This document shows positions 1 through 9,532 of a DNA stretch of 64,000 nucleotides, in pieces (positions within the stretch are counted from its first letter, which is position 1; each line of letters opens with the position of its first letter). The position numbers were made by a program, and so were the translations under genes. Origin of the DNA: Arthrobacter burdickii (lineage in GTDB: Bacteria > Actinomycetota > Actinomycetes > Actinomycetales > Micrococcaceae); contig NZ_JAROCG010000001.1 of NCBI RefSeq assembly GCF_030433645.1, positions 992,001-1,056,000 on the forward strand, in the 5' to 3' direction. The notes beneath the pieces are model-generated. The model ran no database searches. It was not told the DNA's origin and saw only the letters and a program-made list of their open reading frames with translations.

Positions 1-450
1 GCCGATATGGGTAGGAGCGGACCAGGGGCCCTCGGGGGAACTGGCCGTTACGACGATGTGGCCGCGCATCATCTCAGCCTGGTTCGTCGTGATCAGGTAG
101 AACGTACCGTCATGGTGGCGGAGTGTCGGCGCACAGATCCCGGCAGACGCTGGACTTGTGCGCACGTTGAGTTGTTCCTCGCGGGTGAGCGCGTTGCCGA
201 CCTGCTGCCAGGTGAGCAGATCGGTGCTGTGAAAGAGGGGAACCCCCGGAAAATACTCGAAGGATGAGGCCGCGAGGTAGTAATCGGGTCCGACCCGGCA
301 GATGGACGGATCGGGGAAAAAACCCGCCACGATCGGGGTGAAGGGGGACGCAGGAGTGTTCGCGGTGGGCGCGGACTCCTGTTGGGGCTCAGTGTCGTGC
401 TCCGACGGGTCGTGTAGGGCGCTTTGCAGGGTGGCCTCACCGTGCTTCAT
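1..450 (-). CDS. GH43-family glycosidase (beta-xylosidase/arabinofuranosidase type), partial
   Basis: N-terminal 150 residues of a glycoside hydrolase family 43 enzyme; the rest lies beyond the left edge of the window. After a polar leader of about 36 residues comes FFPDPSICRVGPDYYLA and then FPGVPLFHSTDL, the opening blade of the five-bladed propeller; the Asp of FPDPS is the family's catalytic base. There is no signal peptide, so it should act in the cytoplasm on imported oligosaccharides. The ATG at 450 is preceded by GAGGAG at four-base spacing. It is the last visible gene of the operon that starts at 11102 and lies 115 bp after the rhamnosidase. GH43 covers xylosidases, arabinofuranosidases and galactosidases; the fragment does not decide between them. 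Confidence 0.85.
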   Translation of the reverse strand, partial: MKHGEATLQSALHDPSEHDTEPQQESAPTANTPASPFTPIVAGFFPDPSICRVGPDYYLAASSFEYFPGVPLFHSTDLLTWQQVGNALTREEQLNVRTSPASAGICAPTLRHHDGTFYLITTNQAEMMRGHIVVTASSPEGPWSAPTHIG

Positions 451-565
451 GGTTCTCCTCAAATTCGGGTCGTTGTCGCTGCGTCGGCCTGCGGCCGAGA
501 TGTACTGTGCTGGTCCCGCTGGCCGTGATGACGCCGATGCCGCGGAGGCGAGCTTCGATGTGGAT

Positions 566-2839
566 CTAGAAATGAAGCGCTGGGGTCTTGAAGGTGTGAT
601 GCCCTGGGAGGATGACCCGCCGGGCTTCGGTGGGCAGATCGACTTCGGCGGTCGTCCCTTCCGGCACGGAGACGGTGAGTTCCATGTCGCCGTCCGGAAA
701 AACACGCCATTCGCTGCGGATAGTGCCGTGGGCGGTTACAAGACTGGTGCGTGCCCACTCGATTCCGGGTGCGGGTCTCGGAGCAAACAGGATCTTCGAG
801 TAGCCGGGCTCGAGGGGCCGGATGCCTCCGACGACCTTGTGGAGCCAGTCTGCGACCGCGCCGAGGGCATAGTGATTGAAGCTGGTCATCTCACCGGGGT
901 TGATGGTGCCGTCGGGCAGCATCGAGTCCCATCGTTCCCAAACCGTCGTCGCCCCCATGGTCACGGGGTAAAGCCAGGACGGGCAGTGTTCCTCCAGCAG
1001 CAACTTGTACGCGTCCTCGACGTAACCGGCCTCGGACAGGGCCCAGGTGATGAACGGTGTGCCGGCGAATCCGGTGGAGACCCGATACCCGTTCTGGGCG
1101 ACGAGCTGGGCCAGACGGCGCCCAGCGAACAGGCGTTTCTTCTCGTCATCGAGGACTTCAAAAGCAAGGGCGAGGGCGTAGACAGTGGTGCAGTCGCTGA
1201 GGATCGTGCCCTGTGCGGTGACGTAGTGCTCGTTGAACGCCTCCCGCACCCTGTCCGCCAACTCGGTGAAGTGTTCAGCGTCATCAGCATGACCGAGGAT
1301 GGATGCGGTCTGGGCCATGATGCCGGCCGTCCTGTAGAGGCAGGCTGTGGCGACGACACCGTTGTCGGCCTTGGAGATCCAGGGCTGGTCGGGTGGGCCA
1401 TCCGGGTCGAGCCAGTCACCGAACTGGAACCCCTGATCCCACAGATCGGTGGGGGAGAGGAGACTTTCGACGCGCCGGGCGTGCGCTGCCATGGACTCGT
1501 ACTGCTGCTCGAGCACGGACCGGTCTGCGTAGGCTTCCCATAATGCCCAGGGAACCCATACTGCGGCATCTCCCCAGATCGCTGCTGATTCGGGTGCGGG
1601 AAAGTACGGCGGCCGTTCCTCGTACTTCAGGATGTCCGGGACGGTGAAGGGGACGGTGCCGTCAGCGGCCTTCTGCTCGACGGCGACATCCAGTAGCCAG
1701 TCCTGAAGGAAGTCCTTTACGTCATAAAGGAATGCGGCTGTGGGCGTGAATACGGAAATGTCCCCGGTCCAGCCGAGTCGCTCGTTGCGCTGCGGGCAAT
1801 CGGTCGGCAGGTCAAGGAAATTACCTTTCAGCCCCCACACGACGTTTTCGTGCAGTTTGTTCACCAGCGGGTTGGAGCACTCGAACCAGCCCGTCCGTTC
1901 CAGTGCGGTGTGGACGACGACCGCTTCCAGCGACTCCGCAGTCAGGTCACCGGGCCAACCGGTCACCTCGACATAGCGGAATCCATGGAAGGTTTTGGTC
2001 GGCTCGAAGAAGTCATGATCACCCGAAAGCGTGATCGTGTCGGTGGCCAGTGCGGTTCGCAGTGGCCGGGTACCCAATTCGCCGTCCTCGAGTACTTCCG
2101 CGTGCCGCAGGGTGATGACGGATCCCGGCTCCCCCTGAACGGTGAATCGTAGCCAGCCGACGATGTTCTGACCGAAGTCGACCAGGGTTTTGCCGCTTGG
2201 CGAGGTGTGGATGCTGGCAGGTTGCAGGACGTCATTCCTGACCACGGGAGCACTGACAGGTTCGGCCAGCCTCGAGTAGTCAAAGTCGACCAGATGCACT
2301 CCGGTCCAGGAGGACGTGTCGTAGCCCGGTTCTGTCCAGTCGGCGCCGGATATGCCGGCATCGATGGACTGGCCGTTGTAGAGGTCATTGGCGGTGATGC
2401 CGGAAGGACCCGCTTCCCAGGTGGAATCGCTGCTGATTGTCTGGGTGAAACCGTCCGCGTATTCGATGTTCAGCTGGCCGAAGAAAGCCAGTTCGGTCCC
2501 GTAGAACGCCGAGTTGCCGTTGAAGCCCAGGTTGCCCCGGTACCAGCCATTGCCGAGTGAGATGCCGAGGACGTTGGTGGGCTGCAACAGGGCGGTGACG
2601 TTGTACGTGCGGTAGCGCAGGCGCCACTCGTAGGAACTCCATCCCGGGCTGAGCACGTCGTCTCCGACGGGCTCGCCGTTGATGGTGGCTTCGTATATTC
2701 CAAATGATGTCGCCCGGAGGATTGCACTGGTGGGCGCTCCGTGTCCCTCGACCAGGGAGAATTGCTTGCGAAGCAGCGGTGCGCCCCCGAAATCCTCGTC
2801 GGGCGCAATCATCGCAGCGGACCAGGTCAGTGCAGTCAT
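566..2839 (-). CDS. GH78 alpha-L-rhamnosidase
   Basis: Predicted to remove terminal alpha-L-rhamnose from oligosaccharides or glycosides (757 residues). An N-terminal rhamnosidase beta-domain (ATINGEPVGDDVLSPGW) leads to the six-hairpin barrel with the family hallmark DCPQRNERLGWTGD, which carries acidic catalytic residues. Further on, VWERWDSMLPDG contains the Glu that serves as general base in characterised GH78 enzymes. The protein ends in a small beta-domain. No signal peptide is visible, matching the cytoplasmic character of the other hydrolases here. It lies 93 bp after the SGNH esterase on the same strand. AAAGAAG sits three bases before the ATG. This gene is the main reason for proposing a rhamnose-containing substrate. 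Confidence 0.93.
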   Translation of the reverse strand: MTALTWSAAMIAPDEDFGGAPLLRKQFSLVEGHGAPTSAILRATSFGIYEATINGEPVGDDVLSPGWSSYEWRLRYRTYNVTALLQPTNVLGISLGNGWYRGNLGFNGNSAFYGTELAFFGQLNIEYADGFTQTISSDSTWEAGPSGITANDLYNGQSIDAGISGADWTEPGYDTSSWTGVHLVDFDYSRLAEPVSAPVVRNDVLQPASIHTSPSGKTLVDFGQNIVGWLRFTVQGEPGSVITLRHAEVLEDGELGTRPLRTALATDTITLSGDHDFFEPTKTFHGFRYVEVTGWPGDLTAESLEAVVVHTALERTGWFECSNPLVNKLHENVVWGLKGNFLDLPTDCPQRNERLGWTGDISVFTPTAAFLYDVKDFLQDWLLDVAVEQKAADGTVPFTVPDILKYEERPPYFPAPESAAIWGDAAVWVPWALWEAYADRSVLEQQYESMAAHARRVESLLSPTDLWDQGFQFGDWLDPDGPPDQPWISKADNGVVATACLYRTAGIMAQTASILGHADDAEHFTELADRVREAFNEHYVTAQGTILSDCTTVYALALAFEVLDDEKKRLFAGRRLAQLVAQNGYRVSTGFAGTPFITWALSEAGYVEDAYKLLLEEHCPSWLYPVTMGATTVWERWDSMLPDGTINPGEMTSFNHYALGAVADWLHKVVGGIRPLEPGYSKILFAPRPAPGIEWARTSLVTAHGTIRSEWRVFPDGDMELTVSVPEGTTAEVDLPTEARRVILPGHHTFKTPALHF

Positions 2840-2932
2840 GGGCTTCTTTCGGTTCTAGTGTCAGACGGTTCTAAGAGGCTGGGGGTGCCTGGGGTCGCGA
2901 CAAGCCGACGATCCCGTGTGTGCATCCCCCTG

Positions 2933-4120
2933 TCAGGCAGGGGAGGCGCTCATCCGGCCGAACCCTGATCCTGATCGGGTTCCACGGAGCCACTCGTTGG
3001 TGTGTTCGTTCCCCACGAACCTGTTTCCCATGCGAAGGTAACCGGCCGTATTCGGGTGGAGCCCGTCGGGGAGGTCGGGGGCATCGTCGGGCCCGAACAG
3101 TTCCAGGCCGTCGAGGTAGTACAGTGCAGGGTCCGCCACGGAGCGGGCGTCGACGATGCCGGCCAGGATGGAGCGGATGTCGGTGAGGGTGAGGGATCCG
3201 AAGTTCTGCCCGGGCATGGACGACGGCACAGTGCGCAGCCCTGCCGCCTCCAGATCCCAGGTGATGGGGCCGGGATCGTTCTCCTGCATGGGGCAGGCAA
3301 TCGGTGAGATGAGAAGAATCGGAACGTGCGGTTGTGCTTCCCTGATCGTGTCGAGGAAGGCATGGACGGCTGGGATGAAGGTGCGGCGCTTCATCGTGTC
3401 ACCGTTGACGATGTTGATGCCGATCTTGAGGCTGATGAGATCCGCATCGAGGTCGCCTATGACGCGTGCGACGAAATGGTCGAGGTGCGCACCGCCACCG
3501 AAGGCCAGTGAGGTGAGGTTCAGGCCGAGCTCGCGAGCTGCCACTGCTGGCCAGGTCGACAGTGGGGAGTCAGCCTCCGCGCAGTGACTGATCGAACTTC
3601 CGTAATGCGTCCATCGGGGAAGGTCGGAGGGTGGCGCTGCCTGGATGGGTGCGTCGCCCTGCAGGTCGAGGATTTCTACCGTCGCGTTGTTGGGCAGCCA
3701 GATTTCCACGTCGCGGACTGTTCCGTCGCCGCGGAACTCGAACACCAGCGATGCTGGTGTGCCGGGATGGTGCTCCGGCGGTCCGGAAAGTTGGAGGAGA
3801 TCGTAGGACCCCTCGATCTCCCGCTGCTCAACGGTGAGTCCACCGCTCACCGCCCCGTAGGGCACCTCGACCGATTCAGGGTCCATGCCGGGGAAGAACC
3901 GGCGCGTCGAAAGAGCAGTCAGCGTCACCTTGTTCGCTGCTGTGGCCAGGGCGAGGCGGACCCCGGAGGGCTGTGTGGCGTTTGCTCTCAGCGTCTCCTC
4001 GTCGTGGTATGCATCGACCGATCGGGGGAGCCTGTGCGGGACGAGCCCTCGGGCGGTATGTTCGACGTCCAGGGCTCCACGCAGCGCGCTGACAATGAGG
4101 TCCCTCGTGCCGTCGCTCAT
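2933..4120 (-). CDS. SGNH/GDSL-type esterase, probable carbohydrate acetylesterase
   Basis: A two-part protein of 395 residues: an N-terminal beta-rich region of about 170 residues, then an SGNH hydrolase domain. The nucleophile block reads THYGSSISHC, with Ser replacing the usual GDS context. FGGGAHLD and DGLHPNTAGY supply the oxyanion Gly and the Asp-x-x-His pair. This layout is typical of carbohydrate esterases that deacetylate oligosaccharides, which suits its place between GH3 and GH78. I chose the ATG at 4120, which lies five bases after the GH3 stop and has GAGGG upstream. A longer frame opening at 4159 would overlap GH3 by 34 bp and has no clear ribosome site. The acyl group removed is inferred, not shown. 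Confidence 0.85.
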   Translation of the reverse strand: MSDGTRDLIVSALRGALDVEHTARGLVPHRLPRSVDAYHDEETLRANATQPSGVRLALATAANKVTLTALSTRRFFPGMDPESVEVPYGAVSGGLTVEQREIEGSYDLLQLSGPPEHHPGTPASLVFEFRGDGTVRDVEIWLPNNATVEILDLQGDAPIQAAPPSDLPRWTHYGSSISHCAEADSPLSTWPAVAARELGLNLTSLAFGGGAHLDHFVARVIGDLDADLISLKIGINIVNGDTMKRRTFIPAVHAFLDTIREAQPHVPILLISPIACPMQENDPGPITWDLEAAGLRTVPSSMPGQNFGSLTLTDIRSILAGIVDARSVADPALYYLDGLELFGPDDAPDLPDGLHPNTAGYLRMGNRFVGNEHTNEWLRGTRSGSGFGRMSASPA

Positions 4121-4125
4121 GGCCC

Positions 4126-5901
4126 TCACGCTTCTGCCCCAACCAGATTCAGGCCCCATCCGATGGGGAACAGTGGGTCTGTGGTGTCGGAAGGCACATC
4201 AGGTCGGCTCGCGGCGACGGCTTCCATGCTGCGTGGCAATTCGAAGGGCAGCTTCCCGCGAGGGCGTACACGGCCGGTGAGCACATCGAGGACCGCTGTG
4301 TCGGAAGCACCGTAATCAGCGACAATGGCCGATGCGAATTCGGCGAGGGGTGTCAGTATCGCGGGCCGGGACAGGGTAACGACGAGGACGAGAGGCACCT
4401 GTCGGGCGATGGAGCGCATCTCATGGATGAAGTCCTCGGAAAAATCCAGGGATCCCTGTTCCATTCCGTTCTCGAGGAAGTAGGTGTCGCGTTCCTCGTA
4501 CGGGGCGTGCGACCGCACGACCGCGACCGCCGCTTCCTCGATCGGTGAGGCCGTCCACCCCTCCGGCAGTGCCGACGGGTCGACGTTGACGAGGTAGGCC
4601 TTCTGCGGAACGCTCAACGGCAGCAGCGGCTTTCCTCCGGCGTCCTGGTTCGTGAGGACGGTGAGGGAGGCTGCCTGTGTGGATTCGCCCAGCGTGATCT
4701 GCTCGGCGGTTCCGATCTCTAGGGGTCGTTTGTCAGCGTCGGACGCAGTGATGCCGAGGTCGCGCATGAGCGTGACATGGCGGCGGACGGATGCGTCGAG
4801 TCGTTCCTCGCTGAGGTCGCCCGCTTCAAGGAGATTCACTACCAGCTCCGTGTTGCTTTCACCGCCGAACTGGTCGACTCCCGCGTGGAGGAGTTTACTG
4901 ACCCGCTGCTGACCGGTCAGGTGTTCCACTCCCCACGCGCGAGCAGGGAAGGGCTTGCCGAAGACTGTTGCGTCCGTGATCAGACCGAAGTCGCTGAGGA
5001 TGATGCCGTCGAAGCCCAGTTCCTCGCGCAGCAGTGTCATCAGGATTTGGCGGTTGAAGGCGAAGCCGACTTCCTCGACCGGTTCGCCGTTGAGCGTCAG
5101 TCCGACGGGCATACCGTAGTAGGGCATGATCGCGGCAACGCCTGCCTCGATCGCGACTTCGAAGGGAATCAGGTGATCGCGGAGGCGGCCTCCGGGGTAG
5201 ACCTGCTCGCGCCCGTAGGGGAAGTGCGGGTCCTCTCCGTCGAGTTGGGGTCCGCCTCCCGGGAAGTGCTTTGCCGTCGCCGCTATGCTCGTCGGCCCGA
5301 GGGTAGATCCTTGGAGGCCCTCAAGATATGCGCGCAGAAGCGTTGCGGTGAGGTGGGGATCGGCGCTGAATGATTGGGCTTGTCGGGCCCACCTTGGTTC
5401 CGTGGCCAGATCGACCTGAGGGTGCAGAGCCATACGCACGCCCATGGCGAGGTAGTCCTGACGGACGACGTCAGCGAACGCCCTGACGGCGTCAGGATCT
5501 CGCAGTGCACCGAACCCGATCGGTTCCGGCCACTGCGATACTCCGCTCGCGCGATGGCTCGCGCCCGCATTCTGGATGAATGCGTGCCGCGGGTCGGTCG
5601 AGAAGATGATGGGCAGCCGTGACCCGGTGGAGGTCGCCAGGTCCTGCAGGGTGTTCAGCACTGTGGCGGAGTTGGCTGGCTCGGGCATGCTCGCGAGGCA
5701 GAAGTAGCGGATTCCCTTGTCGACGATCTGATGCCGGAGAGATCCGCCGCCGAGCGGGGAGGGGGCATCGAGATCGACGTCGTCGCCGATCATGGCGATG
5801 GGCTGGAACAGCAGGCCAACTTTCTGCTCAATGGTGAGTCCGCTGAGGATTTCGTCCACACTTTCGCTGTGCAGGGACGTTGGCGTATCGGTGGGGTTCA
5901 T
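4126..5901 (-). CDS. GH3 glycoside hydrolase (beta-glycosidase)
   Basis: A 591-residue family 3 glycosidase without signal peptide. The TIM-barrel domain carries KHFPGGGPQLDGEDPHFPYG at about residue 211. The nucleophile motif is GFDGIILSDFGLITD, with Asp304; Phe follows the Asp where most family members have Trp. A second alpha/beta domain with DYGASDTAVLDVLTGRVRPRG fills the C-terminal half. The GGGPQ...DPHFPYG block is typical of beta-glucosidase and beta-xylosidase members rather than NagZ. The gene overlaps the ATPase gene upstream by four bases (ATGA), so it is translationally coupled to the transporter. It probably trims oligosaccharides brought in by that transporter; the exact sugar is not readable from sequence. 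Confidence 0.92.
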   Translation of the reverse strand: MNPTDTPTSLHSESVDEILSGLTIEQKVGLLFQPIAMIGDDVDLDAPSPLGGGSLRHQIVDKGIRYFCLASMPEPANSATVLNTLQDLATSTGSRLPIIFSTDPRHAFIQNAGASHRASGVSQWPEPIGFGALRDPDAVRAFADVVRQDYLAMGVRMALHPQVDLATEPRWARQAQSFSADPHLTATLLRAYLEGLQGSTLGPTSIAATAKHFPGGGPQLDGEDPHFPYGREQVYPGGRLRDHLIPFEVAIEAGVAAIMPYYGMPVGLTLNGEPVEEVGFAFNRQILMTLLREELGFDGIILSDFGLITDATVFGKPFPARAWGVEHLTGQQRVSKLLHAGVDQFGGESNTELVVNLLEAGDLSEERLDASVRRHVTLMRDLGITASDADKRPLEIGTAEQITLGESTQAASLTVLTNQDAGGKPLLPLSVPQKAYLVNVDPSALPEGWTASPIEEAAVAVVRSHAPYEERDTYFLENGMEQGSLDFSEDFIHEMRSIARQVPLVLVVTLSRPAILTPLAEFASAIVADYGASDTAVLDVLTGRVRPRGKLPFELPRSMEAVAASRPDVPSDTTDPLFPIGWGLNLVGAEA

Positions 5902-6800
5902 GCGTGTGTCCGTCGTTTCTCGTCGAGGCAGGAAGTCATCGTGGCCGCTCGCGCGTGTCGTCGTTCGGCCTGGCGTTGGGGGTCAGCTACGGGCGCGGCC
6001 AGGAGCAGGCGCTGCGTATAGGGGTGTGTGGGGGAGCTGGTGACCTGGGCGGCCTCGCCGGTTTCGACGATGTCCCCCCGGTACATGACGGACACCCGGT
6101 GGCTCATGACTCGCACGACGCTGAGGTCGTGGGAGATGAACAGCAGCGCCACGTTCGTCCGTTCCTGCACCTGAAGCAGCAGCTCCAGAACGCGTGCCTG
6201 GGTCGTAAGGTCCAGCGCGGACACCGGCTCGTCGCAGACGATCAGTTTCGGTGACAGCGCCAGGGCGCGCGCGATCGCGACGCGCTGGCGCTGCCCTCCG
6301 CTGAATTCCCGCGGGTAGCGGCTGAGAGCGTCGGAGGGCAGTTGGACGACGTCGAGCAGTTCGTTGACCCGCTGGGACGCTTCGCTGCGGGAGACACCCA
6401 GGGCACGAAGCGGTTCGGCCAGAGTGTCGCCGATCGTCAGAGCGGGGCTGAGGGAGGAGTAAGGGTCCTGGAAAACGGCTTGGATGTCTTGTGCGAGGTC
6501 CCGGCGGCGCCGCTTCGACGCGTGGGTGGTGTCCTCTCCCTGGAAGGTGATGGAGCCTTCCGAAACGGGGGCGAGGCCGAGGATGGCCCGTCCGAGCGTC
6601 GACTTTCCGGACCCGGACTCACCGACGAGGCCGTGGGTTTCTCCAGGGCGCAGATCAAGGCTCACCCCGTGGAGGATCTCGGCCTTCTTTCGTCCGAGGC
6701 CCTTCACTTTGTAGGCGACCTTGACGCCGTCCACGGCGAGCAGCGCACCGCCGGTGGTCACTCCACCGTGTGTGGCTGTGGTGGGTTCCAGGGCGTTCAT
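5898..6800 (-). CDS. Opp/Dpp-type ABC transporter ATPase (OppF/DppF-like)
   Basis: A single nucleotide-binding domain of 300 residues. Walker A is GESGSGKST, the Q-loop is AVFQDPYSSLSP, the signature is EFSGGQRQRVAIARAL, Walker B is LIVCDEP, and the switch His follows in LLFISHDLSV. The C-terminal HPYTQRLLLAAP segment is the OppF/DppF extension found in peptide-type importers. It would pair with the ATPase half of the upstream fusion protein as a heterodimer. Its start overlaps the fusion gene by four bases and its end overlaps GH3 by four bases. In actinobacteria this importer class carries oligosaccharides as well as peptides, and the neighbouring hydrolases argue for a sugar substrate here. 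Confidence 0.93.
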   Translation of the reverse strand: MNALEPTTATHGGVTTGGALLAVDGVKVAYKVKGLGRKKAEILHGVSLDLRPGETHGLVGESGSGKSTLGRAILGLAPVSEGSITFQGEDTTHASKRRRRDLAQDIQAVFQDPYSSLSPALTIGDTLAEPLRALGVSRSEASQRVNELLDVVQLPSDALSRYPREFSGGQRQRVAIARALALSPKLIVCDEPVSALDLTTQARVLELLLQVQERTNVALLFISHDLSVVRVMSHRVSVMYRGDIVETGEAAQVTSSPTHPYTQRLLLAAPVADPQRQAERRHARAATMTSCLDEKRRTHA

Positions 6801-8578
6801 GCTGTCACCTCGCGTTGTGTCCAGGCCGGGCGTGCAGGTGCGTCATCGAGCAGAGCTGCGAAGAGTTTCTTGGTGTACTCGTGCCGCGCTCCGCCGAAGA
6901 CATCCACCACGGTGCCGGTCTCCACGATCGACCCTGAGCGCATGACCGACACCCGGTCGGCGAGATCAGCGACGACACCGAAGTTGTGGGTGACCAGGAG
7001 CATCGCGACCCCGTCCTCACGCTGCAGGGTGCGCAGCAGGTCGAGGATCTCGGCCTGAACGGTGACGTCCAAAGCAGTGGTCGGCTCGTCGGCAATGATC
7101 AGCTGAGGTTTGCAGGAGATGGCACCGGCAATCAGCACCCTTTGCGCCATGCCGCCGGAGATCTGGTGCGGGTAGGCGGAGTAGACGCGCAGTGGGTCGG
7201 TGATACCCACACGTTCGAGGAGGTGCAGGGCGTTGTCCCGGGCGGTCTTCCGATCCATGCCCAGCAGGATGCGCATCGGTTCGATGAGCTGGTGCCCGAT
7301 GGTGTACGAGGGGTCAAGGTTGGACAGCGGTTCCTGTGGGACGTAACCGATGCGGCGACCGCGGATCTCCTGTAGGGCACGTGAGCGTGCCGTGGTCAGT
7401 TCTGTTCCATCGAAGGTGATGGTGCCGGCCTTGATCCTGCCGCCCTGAGGGAGCAGGCCGAGGATTGACCAAGCCGTCTGCGTCTTGCCGGACCCCGATT
7501 CACCGACCAGGGCGTGTACCTCGCCGGATGCGATGTGCAGGGACACGTCGTCGACGACGGTTTTCCAAGCTCCGTCCACCTGGTACGCGACGGAGAGGTT
7601 GTCGACCCGCAGAAGAGGATCGGCCTGGGTGCTGTCACCGTGCCGGATCGGGGGCTCAGGGCGCGTCGACGGGGGAGTCCACGGGATATTGCGGTCCTTG
7701 TTGCGGTCTCCGCTCATCTCGAGTTCGTCCCGCAGGGCGGTGCCCAGCAGCGTGAAGGCGATGCAGGTCAGGCCGATGGTGAGGCTCGGCCACAGGATCA
7801 GCAACGGCCCGCGGTAGATGTTGTAGAAGCCTTCGGACAGCATTCCGCCCCAGGTGGGCAGTGCCGGATCTCCGAGGCCGAGGAAGTCCAGGGCGGCCTG
7901 GATGGCGATGCCTACCGCGAGCAGCCCCGCGGTCAGGAGGATGGCCGGGGCCCGGACCGCGCTGAGGATGTGCCGGCCAATGATCCGCAGGTCTGTCAGG
8001 CCGGACACCTTTGCGGCGTCGATGTACAGCTCCTCGCGAACGGCCCGGACCGCGTTGAAGACGACGCGGTAGTAGGACGGGGAGAGGATGACGCCGAAGA
8101 TTGCCATGACGATCCACAGGGACGGGCCGACAACTGCCCGCACGGCCAGAAGGACCACGATGGCGGGCAGGGAGAGGATCAAACCCGACAGCCACGCAGC
8201 CACGGTGTCGAACCAGCCGCCGCGGTACCCGGCGATCAGCCCCGCCGGGATGCCGATCACGGCGGCGACGGCGACGGCGAGGGCCGCACCGGCGAGGCTC
8301 ACAGAGGTTGCGTGAAGCAGACGGGAGAACACGTCGCGGCCCGCGCTGTCGGCGCCCAGCAGGTTCTCTGCGCTGTGAGGGGCGAAGACGAGTTGCAGGG
8401 AGGCCTCATCAGGGGCGAAAGGTGCGAGGAGAGGACCGACGAGGGCGATGACCGTGATCATGCCGAGATAGACCAGCGCGATAATACCGAGCGGATTCCT
8501 CAGTAGCCGGCCTCGGAGGGACTGGCGGCCTGCGGGAGCCGGTGCAGGCTGCGCGAGGGTGACAAGTTGTTGGGTCAT
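6797..8578 (-). CDS. ABC transporter permease-ATPase fusion (DppC-DppD type)
   Basis: One 593-residue protein joins two importer subunits. Residues 1 to about 290 form a DppC-like permease with around six membrane segments and a cytoplasmic coupling loop near AKVSGLTDLRIIGRHIL. After a polar Pro- and Arg-rich linker, residues from about 320 form an ATPase: GESGSGKTQ (Walker A), ISGGMAQRVLIAGA (signature, with Met where Gln is usual), LIIADEPTTALD (Walker B) and LLVTHNFGV. The fusion is known in actinobacterial importers of this class and fixes one permease to one ATPase. The gene overlaps both neighbours by four bases, so all transporter subunits are coupled in translation. Confidence 0.93.
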   Translation of the reverse strand: MTQQLVTLAQPAPAPAGRQSLRGRLLRNPLGIIALVYLGMITVIALVGPLLAPFAPDEASLQLVFAPHSAENLLGADSAGRDVFSRLLHATSVSLAGAALAVAVAAVIGIPAGLIAGYRGGWFDTVAAWLSGLILSLPAIVVLLAVRAVVGPSLWIVMAIFGVILSPSYYRVVFNAVRAVREELYIDAAKVSGLTDLRIIGRHILSAVRAPAILLTAGLLAVGIAIQAALDFLGLGDPALPTWGGMLSEGFYNIYRGPLLILWPSLTIGLTCIAFTLLGTALRDELEMSGDRNKDRNIPWTPPSTRPEPPIRHGDSTQADPLLRVDNLSVAYQVDGAWKTVVDDVSLHIASGEVHALVGESGSGKTQTAWSILGLLPQGGRIKAGTITFDGTELTTARSRALQEIRGRRIGYVPQEPLSNLDPSYTIGHQLIEPMRILLGMDRKTARDNALHLLERVGITDPLRVYSAYPHQISGGMAQRVLIAGAISCKPQLIIADEPTTALDVTVQAEILDLLRTLQREDGVAMLLVTHNFGVVADLADRVSVMRSGSIVETGTVVDVFGGARHEYTKKLFAALLDDAPARPAWTQREVTA

Positions 8579-9516
8579 GATTGCCGCATTTTCGGGTTGA
8601 GCCAGCCTTGAAGCAGGTCAATGGCGAGGTTGACGATGAAGACGACGAGGGCGGTGAGGATGACCAGCCCCATGACGACGGGCACGTCACCCTGGGACGT
8701 TGCGGTGATGGCGGTCTGGCCCAGTCCCGGCAGGGAGAAGACCTGCTCGACGACGACTGCTCCACCGAAGAGGACGATGAACTGCAGGCCCAGCACGCTC
8801 AGCGCGGGTGCGGCGGCATTGCGCAGGACATGCATGAACAGGACACGGCGCTCCGGCAAGCCCCGGGCACGCAGCGTGCGGACGTAGTCGAGGCGATTCG
8901 CGTCGATCATGGAACCACGTACCTGCTGGGCGACACCCGCAGTCGCTGCGATGGACAGCGCGATGATGGGCAACGTGATGGTCGAGAGCCACCCGACGAG
9001 CGAGGCGCCAGGGCGGACGTACCCGGTTGCGGGAAACCAGCGCAGGGTGAGCGCGAACACGAGGGCCAGCACCAGAGCGATCAGGAACCCTGGAACGGCG
9101 GCGAGTGTGACCGAGCCGATCTGGATGAACCGGTCGATGATGCCTCGGCGCTGAGAGGCAATGACCCCCAGAAGGACGGCGATGATGGCCGAGAGCAGGA
9201 CGGCGCCGATCGTCAGAGTCAGCGTGACCGGAAGGCGGGTGGTCAACGCTTCGGTGACGGTCTGCCCGGTGAACCAGGAACGACCGAGGTCTCCCTGCAC
9301 TGCTCCGCCAGCCCATTCGAGGAACTGGGTGATCAGAGGGCGTTCGAGTCCGAGCTCGTCCGCCTTCCGGTCGACGAGTTCCTGCGGTGCGTTCTGGCCC
9401 ACGATGTTGCGTGCAGCGTCTCCCGCGCTGAGGTACAGGAGGAAGAAGGCTACGACGCTCAGGGACGCGATGGTAAGAAATCCGGCCAACAGCCGTTGAA
9501 GAATAAATTTAGTCAT
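8575..9516 (-). CDS. Opp/Dpp-type ABC transporter permease (DppB-like)
   Basis: A membrane protein of 313 residues with about six transmembrane segments. The first, FLTIASLSVVAFFLLYL, sits close to the N-terminus as in DppB and OppB proteins. The coupling loop RTLRARGLPERRVLFMHVLRNA is the conserved cytoplasmic contact with an ATPase. The C-terminus VFSLPGLGQTAITA...DVPVVMGLVILTA is characteristic of the family. It should form the translocation pore with the permease half of the downstream fusion. It starts 53 bp after the receptor stop codon, beyond a strong hairpin at 9533-9562, and ends in an ATGA overlap with the fusion gene. Confidence 0.93.
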   Translation of the reverse strand: MTKFILQRLLAGFLTIASLSVVAFFLLYLSAGDAARNIVGQNAPQELVDRKADELGLERPLITQFLEWAGGAVQGDLGRSWFTGQTVTEALTTRLPVTLTLTIGAVLLSAIIAVLLGVIASQRRGIIDRFIQIGSVTLAAVPGFLIALVLALVFALTLRWFPATGYVRPGASLVGWLSTITLPIIALSIAATAGVAQQVRGSMIDANRLDYVRTLRARGLPERRVLFMHVLRNAAAPALSVLGLQFIVLFGGAVVVEQVFSLPGLGQTAITATSQGDVPVVMGLVILTALVVFIVNLAIDLLQGWLNPKMRQS

Positions 9517-9532
9517 GGCAGTAGTTACGAGT

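Noticed and set aside
302..1543. Long plus-strand open frame opposite the GH43 and GH78 genes
   Set aside because: Antisense artefact of high GC; no motif; the minus-strand GH78 frame has complete family signatures.
4121..4159. Longer start for the SGNH esterase at 4159
   Set aside because: Would overlap GH3 by 34 bp and has no ribosome site; ATG 4120 has GAGGG and a five-base gap.
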